Assembly (NCBI RefSeq): GCF_003003005.1
Contig: NZ_PVTR01000001.1
Span: forward strand, 331,108-395,107
DNA length: 64,000 nt
From: Mongoliibacter ruber
GTDB lineage: Bacteria; Bacteroidota; Bacteroidia; Cytophagales; Cyclobacteriaceae
Direction of reading: 5' to 3'
The notes beneath the pieces were generated by a model that saw only the letters and a list, made by a program, of their open reading frames with translations, did no database searches and was not told where the DNA came from. The stretch's first letter is position 1; each line of letters begins with the position of its first letter. The translations under genes were made by a program, and so were the position numbers. This document shows positions 8,991 to 19,389 of the stretch, piece by piece.

Positions 8991-11294
8991 ATGATTTTTG
9001 CAGTTATTTCCGGACTTATATCAGCTGCGATTTTACCTATATTTTCCCGTTTCAAAAAAGATTTAGTCCCTAAGTTATATCCATTTATTCCTTTGGGTAT
9101 TTTCATTTATCTGGCTTCATTTCTACAACATGTTGTAAGTGAAGGTGCACAGTTTTGGTCTTACTCTTGGATCCCAAGTTTTGGTATCAACTTGGACTTC
9201 AGGCTAGATGGACTTTCTTTACTGTTTGGCTTGATGATTACCGGAATTGGTGCTTTGGTTTTCTTTTACACTTCATATTATTTAAAAGAAGACAAATACC
9301 TGGATAGGTTTTATGGGTACCTGAGTATGTTTATGGCCGCTATGTTGGGCTTGGTATTGTCTGACAATTTGATCAGCCTTTTTATATTTTGGGAATTGAC
9401 AAGCATTAGTTCCTTTTTCCTGATTGGTTATAAAAATGAGGATGATTCCTCGCAAAAGTCGGCCCTAACAGCATTGGGAGTAACTGGATTTGGTGGTTTG
9501 GTATTGCTTGCCGGTTTGATTTGGATCGGGCATGTAGGCGGTACTTTTTCTTACACAGAGCTACTTAATTCCTCCGAAATATTGCAAAATCATCAATCTT
9601 ACATTTGGATTGTAATACTGGTATTTGTCGGGGCTTTCACCAAGTCAGCACAATTCCCTTTTCACTTTTGGCTTCCTGGAGCCATGAAAGCACCTACCCC
9701 GGTGAGTACTTACCTGCATTCAGCTACTATGGTAAAAGCTGGGATCTACCTTTTGGCCAGGTTTACACCTTTATTGGGCGGAACAGACATCTGGAATTGG
9801 ACTTTGATCATTGTTGGTGGTTTTACGATGTTATATGCCGCCATTCATTCACTTTTCAGGACAGACCTTAAAAGCATTCTTGCTTATTCCACGATCTCTG
9901 CACTGGGCATTCTGGTGTTTCTATTAGGAATTGGCACAGAAGACGCTTTGTTGGGTGCGGGTATTTTTATCCTAACCCATGCATTATATAAGGCTACACT
10001 ATTCCTCATCACAGGTATCATTGACCATGAAACAGGCACAAGAGAGGTGACTTCTTTGGCTGGCTTGCAAAAAATCATGAAGCCAGTAGCTCTAGCAGGG
10101 TATTTAGCCGCTCTATCAAGTGCAGGTGTACCTTTTTTACTAGGCTTTATCAGCAAAGAAGTCATGTATGAAGCCAGTTTCCATTTTGGATCATGGGCTA
10201 TATTGTTAACAGCTGCTTTGGTGATTACGAAGATAATACTGTTTGTAGCGGGATTTTGGGTGGGTATCAAACCATTTACAGGTTCGTTGCCTGAAGAACA
10301 CAAGAGCGCCAAAATGCCAAGCCCACTCTTGTGGGTTCCTCCTGTTTTATTAGCATCTCTATCCCTGATTTTCGGAGCTTTACCCTGGCTCTTGGACGGA
10401 CTCATGCAGTCAGTTTTCACAAGCATGCTGCCTGAGGCACCTGAAATCCACCTTGCTGTATGGCATGGTTTCAACTGGATCTTAGGTTTGAGTTTGATTA
10501 CTTTAGCAGTAGGGTTAGTTCTTTATTACACCTTAAAACCATCAAAGAAATTAATTGAAAATGTCAAGACATTTGACAGAATAGCTCCTATCCAATTAAT
10601 GGAAAACATCGCTATGTCATTCCAAGGTTTTGCCGAAAAATGGACAGGCTTTTTTCAAAATGGCTTTTTGCGAAATTATGTGATTACGATCTTATTGTTT
10701 TTGACCGTTTTGGCAGGATATCGACTCTATGATGGTGTAGATATCCATTTGGATTGGAATCAGATATCCCAGATCACCCCGTCTGAGTTTTTGGTGGTGA
10801 TATTGATGGTGACTTCTATAATCTTCGCATTGGTGACCAAAACAAGAACCGGGGTCATTGTAGCATTGGGAATCATAGGCTTGGCAAACTGTCTGTTTTT
10901 CCTTTACTATTCGGCTCCGGATTTGGCCATGACACAGTTTTCAATAGACATTTTGTTGGTTTTATTGTTCATGTTAGTCTTGTTTCAACTTCCCAAGAAC
11001 AGATCTTTTTCTACTAGGAAGATCAGGTACAGAGACGGTTTGCTTTCACTTATGTTTGGCTCCTTGATAGCCATTCTTGCATTGGAGGTATTTGAAGCTC
11101 CTTCTTATTCGGAAGTCTCTGATTACTATGCCGAAAATGCCTACATTTTAGCAAAAGGGAAAAACGTAGTCAATGTAATTTTGGTAGATTTCAGAGGCAT
11201 AGACACCATGGTCGAAACTGTAGTATTGGTCATAGCCGCCATTGGAGTGTTCAGTTTGCTCAACCTTAACCTCAACCCGAAAAGTAAAGATTGA
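8991..11294 (+). CDS. mrpA: Mrp antiporter subunit A (with MbhD/MbhE-like C-terminus)
   Basis: A 767-residue NuoL-like inner-membrane subunit of the multi-subunit Na+(K+)/H+ antiporter. Residues about 1-480 are the proton-channel domain, with lysines and histidines in helices such as [17 protein letters not shown] and the FWELTS motif. Residues about 580-767 match the fused MbhD (DUF4040)-like and MbhE-like segments ([32 protein letters not shown]), so the full MrpA architecture is present. It starts the seven-gene operon: mrpB begins one base after its TGA. The expected role is Na+ extrusion and alkaline pH tolerance. Confidence 0.93.
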   Translation: MIFAVISGLISAAILPIFSRFKKDLVPKLYPFIPLGIFIYLASFLQHVVSEGAQFWSYSWIPSFGINLDFRLDGLSLLFGLMITGIGALVFFYTSYYLKEDKYLDRFYGYLSMFMAAMLGLVLSDNLISLFIFWELTSISSFFLIGYKNEDDSSQKSALTALGVTGFGGLVLLAGLIWIGHVGGTFSYTELLNSSEILQNHQSYIWIVILVFVGAFTKSAQFPFHFWLPGAMKAPTPVSTYLHSATMVKAGIYLLARFTPLLGGTDIWNWTLIIVGGFTMLYAAIHSLFRTDLKSILAYSTISALGILVFLLGIGTEDALLGAGIFILTHALYKATLFLITGIIDHETGTREVTSLAGLQKIMKPVALAGYLAALSSAGVPFLLGFISKEVMYEASFHFGSWAILLTAALVITKIILFVAGFWVGIKPFTGSLPEEHKSAKMPSPLLWVPPVLLASLSLIFGALPWLLDGLMQSVFTSMLPEAPEIHLAVWHGFNWILGLSLITLAVGLVLYYTLKPSKKLIENVKTFDRIAPIQLMENIAMSFQGFAEKWTGFFQNGFLRNYVITILLFLTVLAGYRLYDGVDIHLDWNQISQITPSEFLVVILMVTSIIFALVTKTRTGVIVALGIIGLANCLFFLYYSAPDLAMTQFSIDILLVLLFMLVLFQLPKNRSFSTRKIRYRDGLLSLMFGSLIAILALEVFEAPSYSEVSDYYAENAYILAKGKNVVNVILVDFRGIDTMVETVVLVIAAIGVFSLLNLNLNPKSKD

Positions 11295-11295
11295 T

Positions 11296-11706
11296 ATGAA
11301 ATCATTAATATTTCAAACCGCATCGAGGTACTTACTTCCTTTATTGTTGTTGTTTTCAGTATTTATCCTTCTTAGAGGACATTACCTTCCAGGAGGAGGA
11401 TTTGTAGGAGGCTTGATGGCTGCGATCGCTTTTATCCTTTATTCCTTTGCTTTTGGGTTAAAGGAAACCAGGTCAATTGTAAAATTGAACCCAAGATACC
11501 TCATGCCTATCGGACTTGCTATTTGCATCTTGTCCGCCATCAGTCCTTGGCTTGTTGGTTTGCCGGTAATGACGGGGCTTTGGTACGATGAGCCGCTGCA
11601 ACTGATCGGAATGGTTGGTTCTGCGCTTTTTTTTGACATAGGTGTGTATTTGGTGGTGATTGGCTCTACGCTTACCATCATGTTTTCAATTATAGAGACA
11701 ATTTGA
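11296..11706 (+). CDS. mrpB: Mrp antiporter subunit B
   Basis: A 136-residue membrane protein with four hydrophobic segments and the MrpB/MbhF signature [14 protein letters not shown] use the ATG at 11296 ([15 protein letters not shown]), one base after the mrpA stop; a longer reading from 11242 would run inside mrpA and lacks family similarity. It forms part of the membrane scaffold of the complex. Confidence 0.92.
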   Translation: MKSLIFQTASRYLLPLLLLFSVFILLRGHYLPGGGFVGGLMAAIAFILYSFAFGLKETRSIVKLNPRYLMPIGLAICILSAISPWLVGLPVMTGLWYDEPLQLIGMVGSALFFDIGVYLVVIGSTLTIMFSIIETI

Positions 11707-11707
11707 A

Positions 11708-12061
11708 ATGGAGTTATTGTTAATATTTATCATAGGTCTTTTACATGCAGCTGGTATCTACATGTTGCTCAGAAGAAGTATGTTCAAAATGATCATAGGC
11801 CTGATTCTTCTGGGAAATGGAGTCAATTTACTGATATTTCTTCTTGGAAGGTTGGTCAAGGGTAAGCCACCTGTCATTGATGAAGCTTCAAAGGTCTTCA
11901 CTGAAATTTATGCAGACCCTGTGCCACAAGCACTTATTCTTACCGCGATTGTAATAGGTTTCGGACTTCAGTCTTTTGCCATCATATTGATCAAAAGGGT
12001 GTATAAAGTTCTCGAAACAGATGATTTGGATGAGTTGAATTCAACTGACGAAGAAATATGA
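11708..12061 (+). CDS. mrpC: Mrp antiporter subunit C (NuoK-like)
   Basis: A 117-residue, three-helix NuoK homologue ([20 protein letters not shown] and [15 protein letters not shown] are the conserved segments). It starts one base after the mrpB stop and its own stop overlaps the mrpD ATG as ATGA. A charged C-terminal tail ([13 protein letters not shown]-like) is cytosolic. Confidence 0.93.
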   Translation: MELLLIFIIGLLHAAGIYMLLRRSMFKMIIGLILLGNGVNLLIFLLGRLVKGKPPVIDEASKVFTEIYADPVPQALILTAIVIGFGLQSFAIILIKRVYKVLETDDLDELNSTDEEI

Positions 12062-13581
12062 ACAGCACTTGGATAGTATTACCCATAATTTTCCAAATGG
12101 CATCAGCGGTTTTGTTGTTGTTTTTCTGGAGCTATATCAAAGCGCAAAAATTCCTTAGTGTGATCCTGTCTTTAGTTGGATTGGGAATTTCTATTTGGCT
12201 ATTTTCAGCTGTATATGATGGAGGCATGCTGGTTACCCAATCGGGAAATTGGTCAGCTCCATTCGGCATTTCCTTTGTAGCTGATACTTTTGCAGTTACT
12301 ATGGTACTTCTGGCTGCAATTGCAGGCTTCGCCGTATCCGTATTTGCCACAGTCAGTATGAACAAGGCCAGGTTGCAGTTTGGCTTTTTTCCAATGCTTC
12401 ATTTCCTGATTATGGGGCTTCAAGGAGCCTTTCTTACTGGAGATATTTTCAACCTTTATGTATGGTTTGAGGTCATCATTATTTCCTCCTTTGTCTTGAT
12501 TACAATAGGTGGTAAAAAAGCACAACTCGAGGGAGCAATCAAATATGTAGCCCTAAACCTACTAGCTTCCATCTTTTTCCTGATTGGAATTGCCTTTTTA
12601 TATGGATTGACAGGATCTCTAAATATGGCAGATCTGGCGCTCAAAGTACAGGAAATTGAAAATAAAGGTCTGATCAATGTCACAGCAAGCTTATTCCTGG
12701 TTGCATTCGGTATCAAATCAGCTGTTTTTCCACTTTACTTTTGGCTTCCAGCATCCTATCATACCCCTCCCCCAGCGGTAGCAGCTATTTTTGGAGGTTT
12801 GTTGACCAAAGTAGGTGTGTATGCTATGGTAAGAACTTTTACTTTGATATTTGTGGGAGATGATTTCCTGAGTTTGGTCCTTTCTGTCATGGCCGCTTTG
12901 ACCATCTTATCCGGTGCACTTGGTGCTATGGTACACCAACACTTAGGTAAGATATTCGGATACCTGATCATTTGTCATATTGGCTTTATGATGGCTGGTA
13001 TAGGTATGATGACAGAATTGGCCATAGTGGGGACAGTCTTTTATTTGGTGCACGATATTATTGTCAAAACAAATCTCTTCATGGTTTCTGGAATTATCCT
13101 AAAAATCAACGGTACTCAAAATATCAAAGAGCTTGGTGGAATGTATAAAAACTACCCTTTACTTTCACTTCTTTTGGCCATACCCTTATTTTCTTTGGTG
13201 GGAATTCCTCCATTGTCAGGCTTCTGGGCTAAATTATTTTTTATCCAAGGTGGTCTAGAAAGTGGTGAATACATTTTAATTACCTTTATCGTACTAGGTT
13301 CCTTTCTGACTTTGTGGGTGATAGCTAAGGTATGGGTTGAAGTGTTTTGGAAAAAAGGAGTAAATCTTCCCAAAAAAGCAATTGGCAGGTATTTCCATGA
13401 GTTACGCCAAAGGGAGAAGTGGGTTTTGCTACTCCCTATTGTTTTCCTAAGTATTATTTCTTTGTACATTGGATTAGGAGCTGAAAATATCATTTCCTTA
13501 TCGCAACGCATTGCTTCTGAATTGATGAATCCGGCAGCTTACATTGAGAATGTAATGAGCCAAAACCAAATTGAGCTATGA
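12058..13581 (+). CDS. mrpD: Mrp antiporter subunit D (NuoN/NuoM-like)
   Basis: A 507-residue proton-channel subunit with about 14 hydrophobic segments. Typical features are [12 protein letters not shown], the [20 protein letters not shown] loop and [15 protein letters not shown]. The ATGA overlaps at both ends show translational coupling with mrpC and mrpE. Together with MrpA it is expected to carry the proton pathway. Confidence 0.93.
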   Translation: MNSTWIVLPIIFQMASAVLLLFFWSYIKAQKFLSVILSLVGLGISIWLFSAVYDGGMLVTQSGNWSAPFGISFVADTFAVTMVLLAAIAGFAVSVFATVSMNKARLQFGFFPMLHFLIMGLQGAFLTGDIFNLYVWFEVIIISSFVLITIGGKKAQLEGAIKYVALNLLASIFFLIGIAFLYGLTGSLNMADLALKVQEIENKGLINVTASLFLVAFGIKSAVFPLYFWLPASYHTPPPAVAAIFGGLLTKVGVYAMVRTFTLIFVGDDFLSLVLSVMAALTILSGALGAMVHQHLGKIFGYLIICHIGFMMAGIGMMTELAIVGTVFYLVHDIIVKTNLFMVSGIILKINGTQNIKELGGMYKNYPLLSLLLAIPLFSLVGIPPLSGFWAKLFFIQGGLESGEYILITFIVLGSFLTLWVIAKVWVEVFWKKGVNLPKKAIGRYFHELRQREKWVLLLPIVFLSIISLYIGLGAENIISLSQRIASELMNPAAYIENVMSQNQIEL

Positions 13582-14057
13582 CAAAATCACTTTTATTGAG
13601 CAATATTTTATTGGCTTTGGTTTGGGTCTTTGCTACAGGAACACTTACCCAAGAAAATTTCCTGTTTGGCTTTATCATCAGTTTTGGAATACTTTGGCTC
13701 ATTACAATCAATAGGGTTGAAAACAAGTATTTCACTATTGTGCCAAAAACGATCTGGTTTTTTATCGTGATCTTGGGGAAAATTGTGCAGGCTAACCTTC
13801 AGACAGTCAAAGAGTCTTTGTATTCAAAATCAAAGCTCAACCCAGCCATTATAAAAGTCCCTTTAGAAGCTGAAAGTGATCTTGAAATTACATTTTTGGC
13901 TAACCTTATTTGCCTGACGCCAGGAACAATGGTATTGGATGTTTCCACTGATAAAAAGGCCATGTTTGTCCATACACTCCATTGTGAAGACAAGGAAGAA
14001 TTTATACAGGAGATCAAAATCAAATTAGAACACCGCTTATTGGAATTGATGAGATGA
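13578..14057 (+). CDS. mrpE: Mrp antiporter subunit E
   Basis: A 159-residue MrpE with two N-terminal hydrophobic segments and the conserved cytosolic part NLICLTPGTMVLDVS. It overlaps mrpD and mrpF by four bases each. In characterised systems MrpE is needed for assembly and full activity of the complex. Confidence 0.92.
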   Translation: MTKSLLLSNILLALVWVFATGTLTQENFLFGFIISFGILWLITINRVENKYFTIVPKTIWFFIVILGKIVQANLQTVKESLYSKSKLNPAIIKVPLEAESDLEITFLANLICLTPGTMVLDVSTDKKAMFVHTLHCEDKEEFIQEIKIKLEHRLLELMR

Positions 14058-14332
14058 GTTTACAGGAATATTACAATTATGTGATTTTGCCCATACTGGG
14101 AATTTCAGTGATTTTGGTTTTTATCAGATTTCTGAAAGGTCCTAGTATACCTGATAGGGTGATTGCCCTGGATATGTTGATATTGATTGCGATTGGTATC
14201 ATTGCTATATATAGCATGCAAAATGACCAAAGTACCTTTTTGGATATAGCCATGCTATTTGCATTAATTGCCTTTTTAGGCACTGTGGCTTTTGCCTATT
14301 TTCTAATTCAAAGAAGTAAAAATGATGAGTGA
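14054..14332 (+). CDS. mrpF: Mrp antiporter subunit F
   Basis: A 92-residue protein with three helices and the family core RFLKGPSIPDRVIALDML. The start overlaps mrpE by ATGA and the stop lies inside the first codons of mrpG. Confidence 0.92.
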   Translation: MSLQEYYNYVILPILGISVILVFIRFLKGPSIPDRVIALDMLILIAIGIIAIYSMQNDQSTFLDIAMLFALIAFLGTVAFAYFLIQRSKNDE

Positions 14333-14729
14333 AATATTGATCATGATCATGATGACCTTAGGGTCACTTTTTATCCTTTCCACTGCTGTAGCTGTGCTCA
14401 CAAAGCCTGATGTCTATATGCGTATCAACATTACGACCAAAACAGCAACACTGGGATTGGGTCTTATCTTGTTGTCGGCAGCCATCTATTTCCAAGATTA
14501 TTCAGTGACTACCAGAGTGGTGTCCATCATTTTATTTATATTTTTGACCGCTCCTATTGGTGGTCATATGCTGATGAGATCGGCTTACTTCACCAAAACC
14601 GAAAAGTGGAAAGGAATGAAAATCGATGACCTCGATGGTCAGTATGATCCAATCACCAAAGAATTGTACAGCGAAGACAGAAAAGAAGGGATTTCACCAA
14701 AGACTTCAGAAGAAAATGAAAATCAATAA
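14322..14729 (+). CDS. mrpG: Mrp antiporter subunit G
   Basis: A 135-residue protein with three helices and the MrpG/PhaG segment SAVAVLTKPDVYMRINITTK-like (positions about 21-41) plus APIGGHMLMRSAYF. Two adjacent ATGs (14322, 14325) are possible starts, giving an 8-11 bp overlap with mrpF. The hydrophilic tail is longer than in many homologues and its last codons overlap the next gene by 14 bp. With it the set A-G is complete. Confidence 0.92.
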   Translation: MMSEILIMIMMTLGSLFILSTAVAVLTKPDVYMRINITTKTATLGLGLILLSAAIYFQDYSVTTRVVSIILFIFLTAPIGGHMLMRSAYFTKTEKWKGMKIDDLDGQYDPITKELYSEDRKEGISPKTSEENENQ

Positions 14730-15870
14730 TCAGATATTTTTCAAAACTTTAAGTCTGACACTGCTCGCAATGAGTATATGGTCATGCGATTACCAATCCG
14801 AAGAAGAAATGATTGAACCCAAATATACCTTTTTGATAGGTGCCTACACAGATGATGATAAACAGGGTATTGGAGTCCTGGAGTTTAACCCTGAAACCGG
14901 ACTTTTAAATGCCAATGTGATAGCTTCTGAAGTGATAAACCCTTCATTTGTCATCAGCAACAAAGCACAAAGCCTTGTTTTTGCTGTTGAAGAAACATCA
15001 GGTGAAAGTGGCGGTAAAGTCAAAGTTTTTGATTTTGATAGGGATCAATTGAAGCTAGAACTCAAGGAAGAAAAGCCTTCATTTGGGGATCATCCATGTT
15101 ACATAAGCTTAAGTCCAGAGGAGAACTTTTTGGTGGTCGGGAATTATTCCGGGGGTAATTTTTCGGCATATCAGATTGAAAACGGCAATTTGACTCACGT
15201 TCAGACTCTGCAACATGAAGGCCAAAGCATCAATTCAGCAAGGCAAGAAAAAGCTCATGTACACAGTACAGTTTTTCATCCTAACGGCAATAATCTCTTG
15301 GTTGGTGATTTGGGCACAGATAAAATACATCTCTATGATTATAATCCAGGTTACGCGGTACCATTTCAGGGCGCTTCCTTCCCTTATATCGAAGTAAATG
15401 CTGGAGCGGGACCAAGACACTTGGTTATCCATCCCAATGGAAAAGTGGTTTATCTCATTCATGAACTATCGGCAGAAGTGGGTGTTTACAGCTTTGATGA
15501 GGGAAAAATGAGTCCTATACAGGCAGTAAGTTTGACCGATAGGGAGTTTATTGGAGATGTAGGAGCCGCTGAATTAAGGTTTTCTCCAGATTCAAAGTTT
15601 CTTTATGCGTCCAATAGAGGCGATGCCAACGAGATCACAGCTTTTGAAATTGATAAAGAAGGAAAGCTGGAATTCGTAGAAAGAACCAAAAGTGGTGGAG
15701 TAATGCCTAGGAATTTTATCATCACAAAAGATGGCAAGTATTTGTTAGTCGCACATCAGGAATCATCTGATATAGTGGTGTTTGAAAGAAATCTAAAAAA
15801 CGGAAAACTTAGACTTACCGATTTAAAAGTGACTTTCAACAAACCTGTCTACTTATTTGAATTGGAATAA
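14716..15870 (+). CDS. Lactonase-family 7-bladed beta-propeller lipoprotein (Pgl/YbhE-like)
   Basis: A 384-residue lipoprotein of the 6-phosphogluconolactonase/carboxymuconate-cyclase-like family. The ATG at 14716 gives a lipoprotein signal ending in SIWSC. The mature part has repeated blade motifs such as FLIGAYTDD, HPCYISLSPEENFLVVGNY, AGPRHLVIHPNGKVVYL and LRFSPDSKFLYASNRG. It overlaps mrpG by 14 bp, so it is probably translated from the mrp mRNA. The membrane-anchored location makes a role in central pentose-phosphate metabolism unlikely; an envelope lactonase or binding function is possible. The link to antiport is unexplained. Confidence 0.82.
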   Translation: MKINNQIFFKTLSLTLLAMSIWSCDYQSEEEMIEPKYTFLIGAYTDDDKQGIGVLEFNPETGLLNANVIASEVINPSFVISNKAQSLVFAVEETSGESGGKVKVFDFDRDQLKLELKEEKPSFGDHPCYISLSPEENFLVVGNYSGGNFSAYQIENGNLTHVQTLQHEGQSINSARQEKAHVHSTVFHPNGNNLLVGDLGTDKIHLYDYNPGYAVPFQGASFPYIEVNAGAGPRHLVIHPNGKVVYLIHELSAEVGVYSFDEGKMSPIQAVSLTDREFIGDVGAAELRFSPDSKFLYASNRGDANEITAFEIDKEGKLEFVERTKSGGVMPRNFIITKDGKYLLVAHQESSDIVVFERNLKNGKLRLTDLKVTFNKPVYLFELE

Positions 15871-15992
15871 TTCAGAATTTTTCCCTGATATATATGGCTT
15901 ACCTAGTGGTCTCATGAAATTATTTTTGGCCAATCCGCTAAAATACTTTTGAATTATTTTTACTGATTAGTTTTATATGTGAAAACTATCCG

Positions 15993-16000
15993 TACCTTTG
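15993..16000 (+). promoter_or_regulatory. -7 promoter element of the cold-shock gene
   Basis: TACCTTTG matches the Bacteroidota -7 consensus TAnnTTTG exactly and lies 28 bp before the ATG of the cold-shock gene. No clean TTTG -33 element is seen upstream. Confidence 0.6.
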
Positions 16001-16028
16001 AACTATTATTAATTCAATATCAATTATC

Positions 16029-16220
16029 ATGAACACAGGAAAAGTTAAATTTTTTAATGAATCTAAAGGATTCGGTTTTATCGTAGACAACGAATCATCA
16101 AAAGAGTATTTCGTTCACATCACAGGCTTGATCGACGAAATCAGAGAAGATGACGAAGTTACTTTCGACCTTAAAGAAGGAAGAAAAGGCCTAAACGCTG
16201 TGAATGTTAAAGTAGTCTAA
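16029..16220 (+). CDS. cspA: Cold-shock domain protein
   Basis: A 63-residue single cold-shock domain that binds single-stranded RNA/DNA. It starts MNTGKVKFFNESKGFGFI, containing RNP1 (KGFGFI), and YFVHI corresponds to RNP2. The length is slightly below the usual 65-70 residues. It has its own consensus -7 element and terminator, so it is monocistronic. Confidence 0.93.
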   Translation: MNTGKVKFFNESKGFGFIVDNESSKEYFVHITGLIDEIREDDEVTFDLKEGRKGLNAVNVKVV

Positions 16221-16249
16221 GCTATATACAACATTGACATCAATTGAAG

Positions 16250-16277
16250 AAGTCCCGAATATTTCGGGACTTTTTTT
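16250..16277 (+). terminator. Rho-independent terminator after the cold-shock gene
   Basis: AAGTCCCGAA / TTCGGGACTT, a perfect 10-bp stem with a 3-nt loop, followed by seven T residues. Confidence 0.92.
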
Positions 16278-16423
16278 ATGCCTTTACTTTTCAATTATTG
16301 TCCAATTAACCAGATGTTATTTTTCTGACTACAATCTTCTTTATCTATTTCATTAAATAAAAATACAATGGTTTTAAAATTGATATTCTACAGTCAAAGT
16401 ATAGATTGCAAAAAATGTCAATT

Positions 16424-17530
16424 TTAAGAGGTTTTACCCAAGTCGCCCCATTCTTCCTTATCTGGATCATAAAACAAAGCACCTGATTCAATTACCAAAG
16501 GAGAAGCTACATTGTTATGGTACAATTGGCCAGTGCCGAGACCTTGAGGAAGCACTGTCTGAAATGTAGAAGTGAACTGTGCTATTGCGTTGAGACCGAT
16601 ATTGCTTTCCAATGCTGAAGTCATCCACCAATCTATCTCCATAGAAGAAGCAATATCAATCCATTCCTTGCTTGAGGCTATCCCACCCAGCAAAGTAGGT
16701 TTGAGAATAATGTATTGAGGTTTGATTTTTTCCAAGAGAGCTATTTTTTCATTCCGCCCATAGATCCCAATCAACTCTTCATCCAAGGCAATTGGTAAAG
16801 AAGTTTGCGCACACAATTCTGACATTGCTGCTAACTGCCCCTGTTTAATCGGTTGTTCTATACTATGCAAATCGTACGACGCAAGCTTTTGCATTTTCTG
16901 AAGTGCTTCTGAAGCTGTGAATGCACCATTTGCATCCACCCTCAAGGTGATGGTTTTTGCATCATACCTTTTTCTTATATAGCCCAAAAGGAAACATTCC
17001 TGATCAAAATCGATGGCACCGATTTTCATTTTGATACAATCAAAGCCTGATTCCAGTTTCTCATCAATCTGCCTGAGCATAAAATCCTTATCTCCCATCC
17101 AAATCAAGCCATTGATTGAGATTGGTTCTCGGGAATTATAAAATTCCGTGTTGAATATTTTCTTTTCGCCACCGTTTTTTAAATCCAGTAAGGCTGTTTC
17201 AAAAGCAAACCGCACACTTGGCAGTTCATAAGGAATGTGTTGGCTCACCCATTGATAAATCTCTTTTTCGTTATTGGGGATATTTTTGCCAGATAAATCA
17301 ATACAGAGCTTGGAAAATAAATCTTCAAAGTCCGGAATATCATCTGGACTTAGATTCGGTAAAGGGGCTGCTTCACCCCACCCTACCAAGTCAGGAAGAT
17401 CACTACAATAAGCTTTTAAGAAAAATGTTCTTTTTTCTGTCAAAGTACCTCTTGAAGTTCCAGCTTCAAATCTGAATTTGAGCAAATGAGGATAATAGGA
17501 GAAGCTAATTTTATTTAAATCTTGTGGCAT
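16424..17530 (-). CDS. menC: o-Succinylbenzoate synthase (enolase superfamily)
   Basis: A 368-residue enzyme of menaquinone biosynthesis that dehydrates SHCHC to o-succinylbenzoate. Superfamily residues are readable in order: the CIKMKIG lysine pair, metal ligands in LRVDANGAF (Asp), SIEQPI (Glu) and LPIALDEEL (Asp/Glu), and the second-base lysine in YIILKPTLLGG. The LKPTLLGG context favours MenC over dipeptide epimerases. I chose the ATG at 17530 (MPQDLNKISFSYYPH); the in-frame TTG at 17557 is less likely. It is divergent from queA with only 45 bp between starts; no other men genes are in the window. Confidence 0.85.
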   Translation of the reverse strand: MPQDLNKISFSYYPHLLKFRFEAGTSRGTLTEKRTFFLKAYCSDLPDLVGWGEAAPLPNLSPDDIPDFEDLFSKLCIDLSGKNIPNNEKEIYQWVSQHIPYELPSVRFAFETALLDLKNGGEKKIFNTEFYNSREPISINGLIWMGDKDFMLRQIDEKLESGFDCIKMKIGAIDFDQECFLLGYIRKRYDAKTITLRVDANGAFTASEALQKMQKLASYDLHSIEQPIKQGQLAAMSELCAQTSLPIALDEELIGIYGRNEKIALLEKIKPQYIILKPTLLGGIASSKEWIDIASSMEIDWWMTSALESNIGLNAIAQFTSTFQTVLPQGLGTGQLYHNNVASPLVIESGALFYDPDKEEWGDLGKTS

Positions 17531-17575
17531 TAGGACTATATTTGCAGGCTCAATCAAAAACAGAACAAGCTACCG

Positions 17576-18805
17576 ATGACTTTGTTGAAATCAATTCAAA
17601 ATATAAGGTTAACAGATTACGAATATACATTGCCTGATGAAAAAATAGCCAAATTTCCCCTTGAAAAAAGAGATGAATCTAAGCTACTGCATTATGACGG
17701 TTCAAAAGGTATCAGCCATCATGCTTTTAGAGAATTGCCACAACTAATTCCTGAAGGAAGCATGATGGTATTCAACAATACCAAGGTTATTCCAGCTAGG
17801 ATGATTTTTCAGAGAGAGACAGGTGCTCGCATAGAAATTTTTCTATTGAAGCCTATACTTCCCAGCACAGTAATCAATGAGGTCATGATCAATACGCAAA
17901 TGGTCACCTGGGAATGTATGATCGGAAACCTGAAAAAATGGAAAACCGGAGAAACTTTAAAAGGTGCTATTGAAATCCAAGGTCAATTGATTGAGCTAAA
18001 AGCAACTCTCACTGATAGAGAAAATCGCCTGGTGCAATTTGATTGGTCAGGCAATTTGGTGCCTTTTGTGTCGCTGGTAGAGGCTTCGGGGGAGGTACCC
18101 CTTCCGCCCTATCTCAACAGAAAAGCTACTCCAGAAGATAAGCCAAGATACCAGACTGTCTATTCCAAAAAAGAAGGTGCTGTAGCTGCTCCCACTGCCG
18201 GTCTCCATTTTACAGAGAATGTATTTGACCAGCTCAGGGATAAAGGCATAAAAGAGGAATACCTTACGCTACATGTAAGTGCTGGCACGTTTCAACCTAT
18301 CAAATCTGAGGTGATTTCAGAGCATAACATGCACAGTGAACAAGTAGTGGTATCTTTTGAGAGCATTACAAATATTGCAGCCCACGATGCAAAAATAGTA
18401 GCAGTAGGGACTACATCTATGCGAACGTTGGAAAGTCTTTATTGGTACGGCGTGAAGTTACTGCATAACCAGAAAAGTGAATTTTTAATTGAAAAACTCT
18501 TTCCCTACGGTTCTTTCGAATCCCTCCCAAATAGGACAGAAAGTTTTAGTGCAATTAGTGAATACATGCAAAAAAATGATCTAAGAGAGATCACCGGATC
18601 AACTGAGATTTTTATCATGCCCGGATATAACTTTAAGGTATGTGATGGCTTGGTGACTAATTTCCACCAACCATCATCTACACTAGTTTTACTTATAGCA
18701 GCATTCACAAACGGGAAGTGGCGTGATATATATGATACTGCTTTATCCCAAGATTATAGATTCCTAAGCTACGGAGACAGCAACTTATACTGGAAGGAAG
18801 GCTGA
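17576..18805 (+). CDS. queA: S-adenosylmethionine:tRNA ribosyltransferase-isomerase
   Basis: A 409-residue enzyme making epoxyqueuosine in tRNA. Family motifs are present: VFNNTKVIPARM, GEVPLPPYLNRK, YQTVYSKKEGAVAAPTAGLH and TNFHQPSSTLVLL. It is longer than the E. coli enzyme (356 residues), as is common in Bacteroidota. The stop lies 3 bp from the convergent LytTR stop with no terminator hairpin between them. Confidence 0.93.
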   Translation: MTLLKSIQNIRLTDYEYTLPDEKIAKFPLEKRDESKLLHYDGSKGISHHAFRELPQLIPEGSMMVFNNTKVIPARMIFQRETGARIEIFLLKPILPSTVINEVMINTQMVTWECMIGNLKKWKTGETLKGAIEIQGQLIELKATLTDRENRLVQFDWSGNLVPFVSLVEASGEVPLPPYLNRKATPEDKPRYQTVYSKKEGAVAAPTAGLHFTENVFDQLRDKGIKEEYLTLHVSAGTFQPIKSEVISEHNMHSEQVVVSFESITNIAAHDAKIVAVGTTSMRTLESLYWYGVKLLHNQKSEFLIEKLFPYGSFESLPNRTESFSAISEYMQKNDLREITGSTEIFIMPGYNFKVCDGLVTNFHQPSSTLVLLIAAFTNGKWRDIYDTALSQDYRFLSYGDSNLYWKEG

Positions 18806-18808
18806 TTG

Positions 18809-19228
18809 TTATTCCCCCCCTCCAGAACCAAGTTTATTGATTCCGTTTAATAAGTTTTGATAATAAGTTCTTCCAACAGGAACAACATCTTTACCCACCG
18901 TCAATTCTTTGGGATTGATGGTGGTAATTTCTTCAACTCTTACAATGTAACTTTTATGAATTCTAATAAATTCTTCTGAAGGTAAGATGGACTCAAACTC
19001 TTTAAGAATGTTTCTCAAAGAATAAACACTGGTTCTAGTGACAAGCGTAGTGTAATTACCATCACCTTTCATCCACATGATGTCGCAGAACTTAACTTTG
19101 ACCAAATTTCCTTTGTTTCTAACAAATATTGCGTCTTTTACTAATAAGCTGTTTTCATTCTTTAGAGCCCCATTACCGTTACTGTTTCCATTGGACTTTG
19201 ATGAATATTCTTTCAAAACCTGATTCAT
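18809..19228 (-). CDS. LytTR-domain DNA-binding protein without receiver
   Basis: A 139-residue protein whose residues about 35-130 match a LytTR DNA-binding domain (KVKFCDIMWMKGDGNYTTLV; EEFIRIHKSYIVRVEEI). Residues 1-30 are a low-complexity Ser/Asn/Gly stretch (SSKSNGNSNGNG) and no receiver domain is present. It is probably a transcription regulator, possibly controlled by expression level or by another partner. No kinase gene is adjacent. Its targets cannot be told. Confidence 0.85.
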   Translation of the reverse strand: MNQVLKEYSSKSNGNSNGNGALKNENSLLVKDAIFVRNKGNLVKVKFCDIMWMKGDGNYTTLVTRTSVYSLRNILKEFESILPSEEFIRIHKSYIVRVEEITTINPKELTVGKDVVPVGRTYYQNLLNGINKLGSGGGE

Positions 19229-19389
19229 GACTCTATTTCGTTTATTTACAGTGGTAACTTTTTGTTTTCCTAAATGTTTGTTGTAATCTGAAATCTTCCT
19301 TAGTTCAATTCAAATGCAGGATTTAAAAAATCAATTGTGAGTATGCGCTTAATGGATTAGATTTGATAAAATTAAATATCTCACCCTCC

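Noticed and set aside
9884-10474. 196-codon minus-strand frame inside mrpA
   Set aside because: Antisense shadow of a strongly conserved membrane protein; composition follows the sense codons.
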